The position numbers and the translations under genes are program-made. DNA of 64,000 nt. Origin: Pseudomonas frederiksbergensis (GTDB taxonomy: Bacteria; Pseudomonadota; Gammaproteobacteria; Pseudomonadales; Pseudomonadaceae). Every line of letters starts with the position of its first letter. The stretch's first letter is position 1. The notes under the pieces are model-generated. The model was not told where the DNA came from. It saw only the letters and a program-made list of their open reading frames with translations, and did no database searches. This document shows positions 1-8,891 of the stretch, piece by piece. Where the stretch lies: the NCBI RefSeq assembly GCF_001952935.1, contig NZ_CP018319.1, positions 4,608,001 to 4,672,000 on the forward strand. Reading direction: 5' to 3'.

Positions 1-1
1 G

Positions 2-286
2 GGCGGCCTGTTGGCCTTGACTCATGCCTTGGCCATCAGCCTCGGGCCGGAAATTCGCGTCAATGCGGTCAGCCCCGGCTGGATCGATGCGCGAGATCCC
101 TCTGCGCGCCGTGCCGAACCTCTGACCGATGCTGATCATGCCCAGCATCCGGCGGGCAGGGTAGGGACGGTCGAGGACGTGGCGGCGATGGTCGCCTGGC
201 TGTTGTCGAAGAACGCCGGTTTCGTCACGGGCCAGGAGTTCGTGGTCGATGGCGGCATGACCAAGAAGATGATTTACAGCGAGTAA
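2..286 (+). CDS. SDR family oxidoreductase, C-terminal part (5' end outside window)
   Basis: The open frame runs in from the left edge and stops at TAA 284-286. The visible 94 residues match the C-terminal part of short-chain dehydrogenases/reductases. They show the helix after the catalytic Tyr-x3-Lys, the VNAVSPGWID segment that closes the nucleotide site, and the ending FVTGQEFVVDGGM. The catalytic Tyr/Lys and the Gly-rich NAD(P) motif lie upstream, outside the window. The substrate cannot be inferred. The downstream gap to the tRNA cluster is about 160 bases and shows only the tRNA promoter. Confidence 0.9.
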   Translation, partial: GGLLALTHALAISLGPEIRVNAVSPGWIDARDPSARRAEPLTDADHAQHPAGRVGTVEDVAAMVAWLLSKNAGFVTGQEFVVDGGMTKKMIYSE

Positions 287-394
287 TTCGGGCAGGGGCC
301 GCGACAGCGGCGTCTTGAGGTTGCAGACCGCCATTGGCAGCGCTGCGGGAAATGACATGATTTTGTCTTTTTCAGAAAAACTTCAAGCGGGGTA

Positions 395-423
395 TTGACT
401 TAGCTTCGGTACCTGCGTAAATT
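395..423 (+). promoter_or_regulatory. Probable sigma-70 promoter of the tRNA-Val/Asp cluster
   Basis: TTGACT (395-400) and TAAATT (418-423) are separated by 17 bases and lie about 22 bases before the first tRNA. Spacing and position fit a stable-RNA promoter. No mapped start site is available. Confidence 0.55.
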
Positions 424-445
424 TCGCGGCCTCGGAGATGCAAAC

Positions 446-521
446 GGGTGATTAGCTCAGCTGGGAGAGCGTCTGCCTTACAAGCAGAATGTCGGCGGTT
501 CGATCCCGTCATCACCCACCA
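446..521 (+). tRNA. tRNA-Val (anticodon TAC)
   Basis: This is a 76-nt cloverleaf with acceptor stem GGGTGAT pairing with ATCACCC and encoded CCA at 519-521. The anticodon loop CTTACAA gives TAC. It is first in a three-tRNA cluster with two tRNA-Asp copies. Confidence 0.96.
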
Positions 522-576
522 CTTCCGAGAGTCTTGCGAAAGCAAGATGGAAGCTTTTAAAAGCCTCCACCGACGC

Positions 577-653
577 GCAGCGGTAGTTCAGTCGGTTAGA
601 ATACCGGCCTGTCACGCCGGGGGTCGCGGGTTCGAGTCCCGTCCGCTGCGCCA
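577..653 (+). tRNA. tRNA-Asp (anticodon GTC), copy 1
   Basis: This is a 77-nt cloverleaf. Acceptor GCAGCGG pairs with CCGCTGC, the anticodon loop is CTGTCAC (GTC), the T-arm has GTTCGAGTC, and CCA is encoded at 651-653. Copy 2 is identical. Confidence 0.96.
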
Positions 654-746
654 TATTTTCCGAGTCAGGGTTTATTCTGGTTCGAGATTGAAAGCCTCGA
701 AGCTTTCAGTCAGACGAGTTACTTGGACGCAAGTCCAAAGCGATAC

Positions 747-823
747 GCAGCGGTAGTTCAGTCGGTTAGAATACCGGCCTGTCACGCCGGGGGTCGCGGG
801 TTCGAGTCCCGTCCGCTGCGCCA
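747..823 (+). tRNA. tRNA-Asp (anticodon GTC), copy 2
   Basis: Its sequence is identical to the tRNA at 577-653 and it lies 93 bases downstream. The intervening spacer is unique. Tandem identical tRNA-Asp genes are common in Pseudomonas. Confidence 0.96.
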
Positions 824-910
824 TATCTGCCTCAAGGCCCACTGAACGCCTTGGAGCTACGAAGAAAGCTGCTGGTAAAGCCAGTGCCTACTTCGAGTCG
901 ATAGCAAAGA

Positions 911-936
911 CCCTGGTCGAAAGACCGGGGTTTTTT
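911..936 (+). terminator. Rho-independent terminator after the tRNA cluster
   Basis: An 8-bp stem (911-918 with 923-930, one G-T pair) closes a GAAA tetraloop and is followed by six T (931-936). Confidence 0.85.
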
Positions 937-1164
937 GTGCCTGCGATTTGGCTTTTCTCCTTGTCTTCGCAACCAAGGGCATTTGAATCTGCCAGCCAAA
1001 TGCCGCCGCGTGTCTGATTCTTCCTCCTCTCGACGATATCCCGCCATAACGCCCAGCCCTGACTAACCGGTGGCTGCGTGGCAGAAACCCCTGTCTTTCA
1101 TTCGCGGAGTCAAATTTTTCCTGAGGGCAAAACGCATAAAGCGCTTGGTTTGAAGTATCAACAC
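937..1164. other. Intergenic region without a recognised gene
   Basis: This lies between the tRNA terminator and the sigma-factor promoter region. Short open frames on both strands lack a plausible ribosome site and resemble no family I recognise. I see nothing else in it. Confidence 0.5.
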
Positions 1165-1184
1165 TAATTAGAATGAGTCGCATT
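1165..1184. promoter_or_regulatory. Possible Fur box upstream of the ECF sigma gene
   Basis: The A/T-rich stretch TAATTAGAATGAGTCGCATT contains GAATGA followed by CATT. This partly matches the 19-bp inverted Fur consensus GATAATGATAATCATTATC. It lies 32 bases before the sigma-factor start, where Fur control of an iron-starvation sigma factor is expected. The match is imperfect, so this is inference. Confidence 0.35.
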
Positions 1185-1215
1185 TAAAATATTTCTTCGC
1201 GCAGGGTTCCTTTAG

Positions 1216-1725
1216 ATGAGTGATGCAGCGATGCCGGCGGCGCAAACCTTTCACGACCTGTACCGCGACCATCGTGGCTGGCTCGAAAGCTGGTTGAGTC
1301 GACGCATGAGCAATGGCCATGATGCGGCGGATTTGAGCCAGGACACGTTCGTGCGTTTACTCGCCAGCTCCCAACACATCGCTGATCTGAAAGAACCTCG
1401 CGCCTATCTGGCGACCGTCGGCAAGCGACTGCTCACCAACTTCTATAAGCGTCGCAGCCTGGAACAGGCCTACCTCAGTGCGCTGGCGCTGCTGCCTGAG
1501 GACTGCGTGCCGTCTCCCGAGCAACGCTGGTTGCTGCTGGAAACCCTGCAAGCCCTGGATGAGTTGCTCGATGGATTGCCGACCGCGGTGCGACGAGCGT
1601 TTCTCTGGAGCCAGTTGGAGGGTTTGGGTTATCACGAGATTGCTGAACGCCTGCAAGTCTCGGAGCGCACAATCAAGCGCTACATGGCGCAAGCCTATGA
1701 GCATTGCCTGCTGGTGGAATTGTGA
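1216..1725 (+). CDS. acsS: ECF sigma factor, FecI/AcsS type, of the achromobactin locus
   Basis: The product has 169 residues, the normal FecI/PvdS length. Region 2 (about residues 15-80) carries the DAADLSQDTFVRLLAS motif that binds the -10 element and core polymerase. Region 4 (about 110-165) carries the helix-turn-helix LGYHEIAERLQVSERTIKRY. Such iron-starvation sigma factors direct polymerase to siderophore genes and are usually repressed by Fur. The next gene, a FecR-like regulator, overlaps its stop (GTGA at 1722-1725). The receptor after that has an N-terminal signalling domain, so the three form a cell-surface signalling module. In P. syringae the equivalent sigma factor is AcsS. The symbol is given from gene context. 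Confidence 0.85.
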   Translation: MSDAAMPAAQTFHDLYRDHRGWLESWLSRRMSNGHDAADLSQDTFVRLLASSQHIADLKEPRAYLATVGKRLLTNFYKRRSLEQAYLSALALLPEDCVPSPEQRWLLLETLQALDELLDGLPTAVRRAFLWSQLEGLGYHEIAERLQVSERTIKRYMAQAYEHCLLVEL

Positions 1726-2672
1726 TCGGTTCGCCACCTTCGGCTGAAGCCCGGCAAGTCGTGCGGGCTGCCGCTCAATGGCTGGCACTCATGGAATCAG
1801 GCGCCGCCAACGAGCGCGATCGCGCCAATCTCCAGCACTGGCGTGACAGCCACCCTAGTCACGAACAAGCCTGGCAGAAAGCCCAACTCTTGCGTCAACG
1901 CTTTGCCGACCTGCCGTCGGCACTGGCCATGGCCAGCCTGGATCGGCCGCAGACGAGTCGGCGCACGGTGCTCAAGCGCGCCGTGGGGGCGGTGGCGCTG
2001 GTGCCAACTGCCTGGCTGATCAGCCGGCAGCTACCTCTGGATGTCTGGCGCGCTGACCTGCGGACCGCGACCGGGGAGGGCAAAAAAGTCCAGTTGGCCG
2101 ATGGCAGCTCGCTGCAATTGAATACCGCGAGTGCCGTCGATATCGACCTGAAGAATCGGCGACTGACACTTGTGGAAGGCGAAATAGCGCTGAAGGTGCC
2201 CGGCACATCGCCACTGACGATCCAGACGCACTTCGGGCAAGTAGTCGTCAGTCAGAGCGAAGTGTGCGTTCGCCAGGGACAGACAGGGTGCAAGGTGTCG
2301 GTGCTTAAAGGCGCGGTGCAATTGCAGCCGTTGCGCGGACCAGTCTTTTCGTTGCGTGCAGGTCAGCAAGTCAGCCTTCAGGCGATGGGGGCAGGGCGCG
2401 TCGAACCTTTCGATGTGCTTGCTCCAGGCTGGCGCGACGGCGTGTTGATGGCGCAGAACCAGCCCCTGGGCGATTTTCTGCGCGAACTCAGCACCCATCG
2501 GCCGGGATTGTTGCGCTGGGAACCGGAGCTCGAATCCCTGCGCGTCACCGGCAGTTTCCGTCTGGAAGACACCGATCGCATCCTGACGTTGCTGGCCGCC
2601 AGCTTGCCGCTGGAAGTGCAGAGACGAACCCGTTACTGGGTCACGTTACTGCCGCGTAAAAATAATGTCTGA
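1722..2672 (+). CDS. FecR-like transmembrane sigma-factor regulator
   Basis: The GTG start at 1722 overlaps the sigma-factor stop and gives 316 residues; an in-frame TTG at 1704 is an alternative. An N-terminal DUF4880-type cytoplasmic domain (about 5-60, with the conserved Trp-rich LQHWRDSHPSHEQAW segment) would bind the sigma factor. One membrane helix (about 85-105, VGAVALVPTAWLIS) follows. The periplasmic FecR domain has the ADGSSLQLNTASAVDI motif, and the C-terminal DUF4974-like region would touch the receptor's signalling domain. It likely relays ferric-siderophore binding to the sigma factor. Confidence 0.88.
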   Translation: MIGSPPSAEARQVVRAAAQWLALMESGAANERDRANLQHWRDSHPSHEQAWQKAQLLRQRFADLPSALAMASLDRPQTSRRTVLKRAVGAVALVPTAWLISRQLPLDVWRADLRTATGEGKKVQLADGSSLQLNTASAVDIDLKNRRLTLVEGEIALKVPGTSPLTIQTHFGQVVVSQSEVCVRQGQTGCKVSVLKGAVQLQPLRGPVFSLRAGQQVSLQAMGAGRVEPFDVLAPGWRDGVLMAQNQPLGDFLRELSTHRPGLLRWEPELESLRVTGSFRLEDTDRILTLLAASLPLEVQRRTRYWVTLLPRKNNV

Positions 2673-2739
2673 AGCTTGTCCCCTTTTTTCGCGTCGCTTG
2701 TCATTCAAGGCAAGTGAAACGAAATCAGAGAGATTCTCA

Positions 2740-5163
2740 ATGCCCGTAGTGATGCCCTGCAATTCGCGTCTGGGTTCTTCCAGGTTGCGCCCGTTGTTGC
2801 ACTTGAGTCTGATGCTGAGTCTGAGTGCCTGTCCGTTGTTCATCACTGCCGGTTGGGCCGAAGACGCGCCTCGACGCAGTTACCAGGTGCCGGCAGGAAG
2901 CCTCAGTGCAGCGCTGACCCGTTTCGCCGGGCTGGCCGGGGTCAATCTGTCAGTGGACCCGGCGCTGGTAGGCAGTCGCACCAGTCCTGGTCTTTCCGGC
3001 GAATATGCGGTCGAGGAGGGCTTTGCCCGACTGTTGCAGGGTTCCGGTCTGCAACTGCAGCCAGTGGGTGAAGAGGCGTACATCCTGACCCCGGCGCCAG
3101 AAGGCGGCAGCCTGCAACTGGGCGCCACCTCGATTGTCGGTGCCACTGACTCGGAGCACGGCGATCCGTATGCCGGCGGCCAGGTCGCGCGTCGCGGGTC
3201 GCAAGGCTTGCTGGGCTCGAAAGACTTTATGGAAACGCCGTTCAGCATGACCACCTACACCAGCGAGGTGGTCAAAAACCAGCAGGCGCGTACCTTGGGC
3301 GACCTGATCGCCAGCGATCCTTCGGTTCGTGTCACCAACCCGGCGGGTGGGCGCTATGAGCAGTTCACCATTCGAGGGTTGAGCCTGTTCAACAGTGATG
3401 TTTCCTACAACGGCCTCTACGGCGTCCTGCCGACCTATACGATCGACATGGAGATGGCCGACCGCGTCGACGTCATCAAAGGCCCGACCCAGCTCATCAA
3501 CGGCATTTCGCCGCGGGGCAGCGTGGGCGGCGGGATCAACGTGGTGCCCAAGCGCGCGACCGACAAGCCCATCACTTCGTTTACCGGTATGTACGCTTCC
3601 GACAGCCAGGTCGGCGGTGCCGTGGATGTCGGCCGGCGCTTTGGTGAAGACAACAAGTTCGGTCTTCGTTTCAACGGGGTGAAGCAGTCCGGCGACACCG
3701 AATGGGATCACCAGAATGTCGACCGCGAGATGGCCGTACTGGGCCTGGATTTTCGCGGTGAACGCCTGCGACTCTCGACGGACATCGGGCGCACCGAGCG
3801 GGATACCGACGCACCGCAGGAGCGCGTACAGATTGGCCCGAACGCGCAGGTGCCGCATGCCAGCGATGTGCGCCGCAACTATGCGCAGCCCTGGAGCAAG
3901 GCGAGCACCAACGACACGTTCGGCACGGTGAACGCTGAATTCGATGTCAATGACTCCGTCATGTTGTACGGCGGCGTGGGCGCGCGCAAAAGTAACCATG
4001 AATTCCTCCGACATGCCGTTTCGGTCATCAACAACGCCGGCAATTTCAGCGTTCTACCCCGTGACTTCACCCGTGACGAAAATGTCCGCACGGCCACGGC
4101 GGGTGTGCGCAACTGGTTCCATACCGGCCCGGTAAGCCATGAAATAAACCTGGCCGCCAGCTATTACTACATGGACTTCGAAAATGGCGGCGCCCGTTAT
4201 GCCGCGGGCAACAGCAACATTTATAACCCCGTTGAAACACCAACGCCTGGCAGGCCCACGCGACAGGATTCGGAGGTCTATACCGAGAACCGGTCCACCG
4301 GCGTGGCGTTGTCCGACACCCTGGGTTTCTTCGATGACCGCTTGCTGCTGACCCTCGGCGCCCGCTGGCAGCGCGTGAAGGTTGACGACTGGACCGATAA
4401 CGTCAGAGGCGATACCGCCTACGACGAGGAAAAGGTTTCGCCGTCGGGCGGCATCCTGTTCAAGGCAACCGACAAGCTGTCGCTGTATGCCAACTACATG
4501 GAAGGCCTGAGCCAAGGCAAGATCGCGCCGTCGACTTCGATTAACGAGGACCAGATTTTCCCGCCGTTCATCAGCCGCCAGGTCGAAGTCGGTGCCAAGT
4601 ACGACGCTGGTGCGTTCGCCGTCACCGCCGCCGTGTTCCGCATCAAGCAGCCGGCCTACGAGACCAATGCCACGACGCGCGTTTTCGGCCCCAACGGCAA
4701 GCGTGAGAACACCGGTGTGGAACTGAGTATGTTCGGTGAGCCGCTCGATGGTTTCCGCCTGCTCGGCGGCGTCATGTACATCGACAGCGAGTTGAATGAC
4801 ACCACCAATGGCACCTTCGACGGCAACCGGGCCCCGGCCACACCGAAATACAACGTCAACCTGGGCGCCGAGTGGGACGTGCCGACTGTACAGGGCCTGA
4901 CCCTGACCAGCCGCGGCATCTATTCCAGCTCGCAGTACCTGGACCAGTCTAACAACAAGGAAATCGACTCCTGGGAGCGTTTCGACGTGGGCGCACGCTA
5001 TGCGTTCAAGGTCGAGGAAAAGAACATCACCCTGCGTGCCAATGTCGAGAACGTGGCGGACAAGCGCTACTGGAGTTCGGCCGGAGCCTCGGATGACAGC
5101 GAGCCTGGCTTGACGCTGTCGACCCCGCGCACCTATCTCCTTTCGGCGACCGTCGACTTCTGA
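2740..5163 (+). CDS. acr: TonB-dependent ferric-achromobactin receptor with signalling domain
   Basis: The ATG at 2740 gives 807 residues and an export signal of about 40 residues ending ITAGWA/ED. An upstream in-frame ATG at 2665 would put charged residues before the signal and overlap fecR, so it is less likely. Order of domains: STN (secretin/TonB short N-terminal) signalling domain about 46-120; plug domain about 150-290 with QFTIRGL and the VDVIKGPTQL segment; a 22-strand barrel ending in TYLLSATVDF with the required C-terminal Phe. The STN domain matches the adjacent FecR and sigma factor. Outer-membrane uptake of ferric achromobactin is inferred from the operon behind it. Confidence 0.85.
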   Translation: MPVVMPCNSRLGSSRLRPLLHLSLMLSLSACPLFITAGWAEDAPRRSYQVPAGSLSAALTRFAGLAGVNLSVDPALVGSRTSPGLSGEYAVEEGFARLLQGSGLQLQPVGEEAYILTPAPEGGSLQLGATSIVGATDSEHGDPYAGGQVARRGSQGLLGSKDFMETPFSMTTYTSEVVKNQQARTLGDLIASDPSVRVTNPAGGRYEQFTIRGLSLFNSDVSYNGLYGVLPTYTIDMEMADRVDVIKGPTQLINGISPRGSVGGGINVVPKRATDKPITSFTGMYASDSQVGGAVDVGRRFGEDNKFGLRFNGVKQSGDTEWDHQNVDREMAVLGLDFRGERLRLSTDIGRTERDTDAPQERVQIGPNAQVPHASDVRRNYAQPWSKASTNDTFGTVNAEFDVNDSVMLYGGVGARKSNHEFLRHAVSVINNAGNFSVLPRDFTRDENVRTATAGVRNWFHTGPVSHEINLAASYYYMDFENGGARYAAGNSNIYNPVETPTPGRPTRQDSEVYTENRSTGVALSDTLGFFDDRLLLTLGARWQRVKVDDWTDNVRGDTAYDEEKVSPSGGILFKATDKLSLYANYMEGLSQGKIAPSTSINEDQIFPPFISRQVEVGAKYDAGAFAVTAAVFRIKQPAYETNATTRVFGPNGKRENTGVELSMFGEPLDGFRLLGGVMYIDSELNDTTNGTFDGNRAPATPKYNVNLGAEWDVPTVQGLTLTSRGIYSSSQYLDQSNNKEIDSWERFDVGARYAFKVEEKNITLRANVENVADKRYWSSAGASDDSEPGLTLSTPRTYLLSATVDF

Positions 5164-5177
5164 TTAACCCGTGTCAT

Positions 5178-5204
5178 ACGCCCCAGGGATCGGGGCGTCT
5201 TCGT
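5178..5204 (+). terminator. Probable terminator after the receptor gene
   Basis: A perfect 7-bp stem ACGCCCC/GGGGCGT (5178-5184 with 5192-5198) is followed by a weak T-rich tail. It starts 15 bases after the receptor stop and separates the signalling genes from the biosynthesis operon. Confidence 0.6.
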
Positions 5205-5518
5205 TGGACCATGACCTGATTCGTATTGAGAAAGGACATATGCACACCCTCTGTTAATGAATAATCAAGACACTTGCGTATAAGTCGCTATTTGTCGATA
5301 GCCTATATATAAGTTGTCAGTAGCATTACAAGATCATGGCCAGATAATGGCACTTTCGGAATTCATACCAGGTTTATTAACTTGGTTTTTTGCGTGCCTG
5401 ATTATTTTTAATGTAGTTCAAATCGCTATATGTAAATGTCCAAATAGGTTGTAAGAATTAGTTGCAACAACTTCTAAATGAGAATAAGTTGCATATCGAA
5501 TTTAACGAGGGTGAAACG
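5205..5518. promoter_or_regulatory. AT-rich promoter/leader region of the acs operon, possible Fur box
   Basis: These 314 bases are markedly AT-rich compared with the GC-rich genes on both sides and hold no convincing gene. The segment AAATGAGAATAAGTTGCAT at 5476-5494 partly resembles a Fur box. Several TATA-like stretches (for example around 5305-5312 and 5400-5415) could be -10 elements. Control by the locus sigma factor and Fur is inferred, not shown. Confidence 0.4.
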
Positions 5519-6895
5519 ATGTTGAATGATGGCGTATTGCACTCTAATCCTTTGCAAAAAACCAATGCCGACTATTTGGTACGACAAAATAAGTTCGAAT
5601 CTAATGTGCGCAGTTATCCACGCAAGTTGCCGCTGGCCATCGCCAAGGCGAACGGGCTCTGGGTGACTGATGTCGAGGGCAATACTTACCTCGATTGCCT
5701 GGCCGGCGCCGGTACTTTGGCCTTGGGGCACAATCATCCGGCCGTCATGGCCAGCCTCGACAGCTTCCTCGCCTCAGGCCTGCCGATGCACACGCTGGAC
5801 CTGACCACCGTGGTCAAGGACGCCTTCAGCGAAACCCTGCTCAGCCTGTTGCCGAACCAGGGGCGCGATTACTGCCTTCAGTTTTGTGGGCCGTCCGGGG
5901 CGGATGCGGTGGAGGCTGCGCTGAAACTGGCCAAGACCTATACCGGGCGCAACAACATCATCAGTTTCTCCGGGGCCTACCATGGCATGACCCACGGCGC
6001 CCTGGCCCTGACCGGCAACACGGCGCCGAAAAATGCCATTGCCAGCCTGATGCCCGGGGTGCAGTTCATGCCGTACCCCCACGAATACCGTTGCCCACTG
6101 GGCATTGGCGGTGAGGCCGGGGTCGAGGCCTTGACCCACTATTTCACCCAGTTCATCGAAGACGTTGAAAGCGGCGTGTCACTGCCCGCGGCGGTGATCC
6201 TTGAAGCGGTGCAGGGTGAGGGCGGGGTCAACTGTGCCCCGGCGGGCTGGCTGCGGGCGATCCGTGAGGTGACGCGCAAGCACGGCATCCTGCTGATCCT
6301 CGACGAAGTGCAGACCGGTTTCGGTCGCACCGGCAAGATGTTTGCCTTCGAACACGCCGGCATCGAGCCGGACCTGATCGTCATGTCCAAAGCGGTCGGT
6401 GGCGGTTTGCCCATGGCGGTGCTGGGCATCCGTCGTGAATTCGACGCCTGGGAGCCAGGCAATCACGCCGGGACGTTCCGTGGCAACCAGATGGCCATGG
6501 CCGCCGGGCTGGCCACATTGCTGGTGCTGCAACAGCAAAACCTCGCCGCCCAGGCCGAGCGCCAGGGCCAGTGGCTCAAGGATCGACTGGTCGAATTGCA
6601 GGCGCATTATCCGGCCCTCGGACAAGTGCGCGGTCGTGGCCTGATGCTGGGCATCGAGATCGTCGATGAGCGCCAGCCGGCTGATCGCCACGGGCATTTC
6701 CCGACGGACCCGGCGCTGGCCGTGGCCATCCAGCAACAGTGCTTCAAACAAGGCCTGTTGCTGGAACGCGGCGGTCGCAAGGGCAATGTCATCCGCTTGT
6801 TGCCGCCCTTGATTATCGACGATGAACAATGCCAGCAAGTCATCCAGCGTTTTGATAATGCAATGGCGGCAGCGTTATTGCAGTTGCGCCCTTGA
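5519..6895 (+). CDS. acsF: PLP-dependent class III aminotransferase, diaminobutyrate-forming (AcsF)
   Basis: The ATG at 5519 follows a GAGGG ribosome site and gives 458 residues; a TTG at 5462 is less likely. The class III fold is clear: GPSGADAVEAALKLAK near 125, LILDEVQTGFGRTG near 270, and MSKAVGGG with the PLP lysine at residue 291. Family members convert aspartate semialdehyde to L-2,4-diaminobutyrate with glutamate as donor. Diaminobutyrate is the achromobactin precursor. It is first gene of the biosynthesis operon, about 210 bases before acsD. It resembles PvdH-type enzymes, but the NIS-synthetase neighbours assign it to achromobactin. Confidence 0.85.
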   Translation: MLNDGVLHSNPLQKTNADYLVRQNKFESNVRSYPRKLPLAIAKANGLWVTDVEGNTYLDCLAGAGTLALGHNHPAVMASLDSFLASGLPMHTLDLTTVVKDAFSETLLSLLPNQGRDYCLQFCGPSGADAVEAALKLAKTYTGRNNIISFSGAYHGMTHGALALTGNTAPKNAIASLMPGVQFMPYPHEYRCPLGIGGEAGVEALTHYFTQFIEDVESGVSLPAAVILEAVQGEGGVNCAPAGWLRAIREVTRKHGILLILDEVQTGFGRTGKMFAFEHAGIEPDLIVMSKAVGGGLPMAVLGIRREFDAWEPGNHAGTFRGNQMAMAAGLATLLVLQQQNLAAQAERQGQWLKDRLVELQAHYPALGQVRGRGLMLGIEIVDERQPADRHGHFPTDPALAVAIQQQCFKQGLLLERGGRKGNVIRLLPPLIIDDEQCQQVIQRFDNAMAAALLQLRP

Positions 6896-7106
6896 ATGAA
6901 TCAATCGAAGTTCCGTTGGCAGTCCGCTGAGTTGCAGTTTGATGGCGTTGCTGCAAATAACTTGATGTTCATCTGATTGTTTAAAAAGGTTCAATGAAGT
7001 GATGTCGTTACGTGGGGTTTCGTCGGCTGTTAAACAGGCCGGTCAGCAACTAATTTTTTCGCCATATAACGTGTCCAGTAGCCTCGCGGGTTACTGTGGA
7101 GCACCC

Positions 7107-8891
7107 ATGAATCATCCAGATCGCAGTGTTTTATCGAATATGGTCAGTGAGTTGGCGACGACGCGCGCGTTGCTTAATTGTTTGATCAAAGAGTTCGCCT
7201 TACCGGAAAACTGCCTCAGTTACAGTTGGCCGACACAGATGCAAGGTATCCCCCCGGGCAGTTACCTCGAGGGCCTGGAATGGAAAGGCATTCCCCTGAC
7301 CGTCAGCCTGCCCAACCAGCAGCAGTTCTTTGTGATGGTGGACCGCCGTGATGGTCTGGGCAGTCACCGTTACCTGTCGGACGTTTATGCCCGGCGTGGC
7401 GAGGGCGACTGGTCGTGCCTGAGATTCACCGAATTCGTCGAGCAGTTGCTCGCGGCCTGCGAACACATGACCCGCGCCAGCAACGACGAGTTGCTGGATC
7501 AGGTGTTGCAAAGCCAGTTGCTGACCGCGGCCATCGTCGGCCACAACATGGACGGTCAGCACCCGGCACCGCTCAGTGGTTACCTCGCCAGCGAACAGGG
7601 CTTGTGGTTCGGTCATCCGAACCACCCGGCACCCAAGGCGCGCCTGTGGCCAGCGCATCTGGCCCAGGAAACCTACGCCCCGGAATTCCAGGCTCGCACG
7701 CCGTTGCACCTGTTCGAGGTGCCGCTGGAAGGATTGAACGTCGGGGCCAACGGCCTGAGCAAGGCCCAAGTGCTGGCCGGTTTTGCCGATCAAGCGCAGG
7801 CACGGCCAGGGCACGCGGTTATCTGCATGCACCCGGTGCAGGCGCAGTTGTTCATGCAGGATGGTCGGGTTCAGCGTTTGTTGAAATCCGCTGCCATCGT
7901 CGATCTTGGCGCCACAGGGCTGATGGCCAACCCCACGGCGTCGATCCGGACCTGGTACATCGAGGGCCATGAGTTTTTCATCAAGGGCTCGCTGAACGTG
8001 CGCATCACCAATTGCGTCAGGAAAAACGCCTGGTACGAACTGGAAAGCGCACTGATGATCGACCGGGTCTTTCGTAACCTCCAATTGACCCAACCCGAAA
8101 CCCTGGGCGGGCTGTCGGTGGTGGCTGAGCCGGGCAACCTGAGCTGGGCGCCGCAACAGGCCAGCGAAGCCGATAACCACTGGTTCCGCGAACAGACCGG
8201 GGCAATCCTGCGGGAAAACTTCTGCCTCGACACCGGCACCGACTGCAGCATCATGGCCGGTACGTTGTTCGCTCGAGGCCTGCATTTGCCGCCGTTGGTG
8301 CATGAGTTCCTGAGCCGGTTCAACGGCAATGACATCGACGATCAAACGCTGTTGAGCTGGTTCGACGACTATCAGGCGCTGCTGCTACGGCCGGTGCTGG
8401 CACTGTTCTTCAACCACGGCATCGTCATGGAGCCGCATTTGCAGAACAGCGTGCTGGTGCATGACAACGGCCGTCCACAACGCTTGCTGCTGCGGGATTT
8501 CGAAGGGGTCAAACTGACCGACGAGCTGGGTGCTTCCCGGATCGACGCAGACGTTCATCCACGGGTGCGCGAGTCACTGCTGTATTCGCGCCAGCAAGGC
8601 TGGAATCGCATCGTCTATTGTCTGTTCGTCAACAACTTGTCCGAGGCTGTACTGGCCTTGAGTTGGGAACGTCCGCACCTGGCGCCGCTGATGTGGCAAC
8701 GGGTGGAGCAGCAATTGGTCAGCATCCGCGCCGAATTGACCCGCGCTGCGCCGGAGTTGGATGCCTTGATCGCCGGTCAGCCGATTGCCTGCAAAACCAA
8801 CCTGAAAGTCCGCCTCGCAGCCAAGGCCGATCGCCAGGCCAGCTACGTCAGTCTGGTGTCCCCGTGGGGCAAGGAAGCCAAGCATGGATAA
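7107..8891 (+). CDS. acsD: NRPS-independent siderophore synthetase, IucA/IucC family (AcsD)
   Basis: The ATG at 7107 follows TGGAG and gives 594 residues; the frame is open to an ATG at 6999. NIS synthetases adenylate a carboxylate and pass it to an amine or hydroxyl. Visible family features are the ATP/citrate-site segments MANPTASIRTW (about 275) and GIVMEPHLQN (about 440), plus a C-terminal FhuF-like lobe with LLLRDFEG. AcsD is known to activate citrate in achromobactin assembly. It overlaps acsE by 8 bases. The bases between acsF and this gene (6896-7106) show no gene. Confidence 0.87.
   Translation: MNHPDRSVLSNMVSELATTRALLNCLIKEFALPENCLSYSWPTQMQGIPPGSYLEGLEWKGIPLTVSLPNQQQFFVMVDRRDGLGSHRYLSDVYARRGEGDWSCLRFTEFVEQLLAACEHMTRASNDELLDQVLQSQLLTAAIVGHNMDGQHPAPLSGYLASEQGLWFGHPNHPAPKARLWPAHLAQETYAPEFQARTPLHLFEVPLEGLNVGANGLSKAQVLAGFADQAQARPGHAVICMHPVQAQLFMQDGRVQRLLKSAAIVDLGATGLMANPTASIRTWYIEGHEFFIKGSLNVRITNCVRKNAWYELESALMIDRVFRNLQLTQPETLGGLSVVAEPGNLSWAPQQASEADNHWFREQTGAILRENFCLDTGTDCSIMAGTLFARGLHLPPLVHEFLSRFNGNDIDDQTLLSWFDDYQALLLRPVLALFFNHGIVMEPHLQNSVLVHDNGRPQRLLLRDFEGVKLTDELGASRIDADVHPRVRESLLYSRQQGWNRIVYCLFVNNLSEAVLALSWERPHLAPLMWQRVEQQLVSIRAELTRAAPELDALIAGQPIACKTNLKVRLAAKADRQASYVSLVSPWGKEAKHG

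Noticed and set aside
5462..6895. acsF as a pyoverdine-type pvdH
   Set aside because: No pyoverdine NRPS genes nearby; three NIS synthetases and AcsE follow directly.
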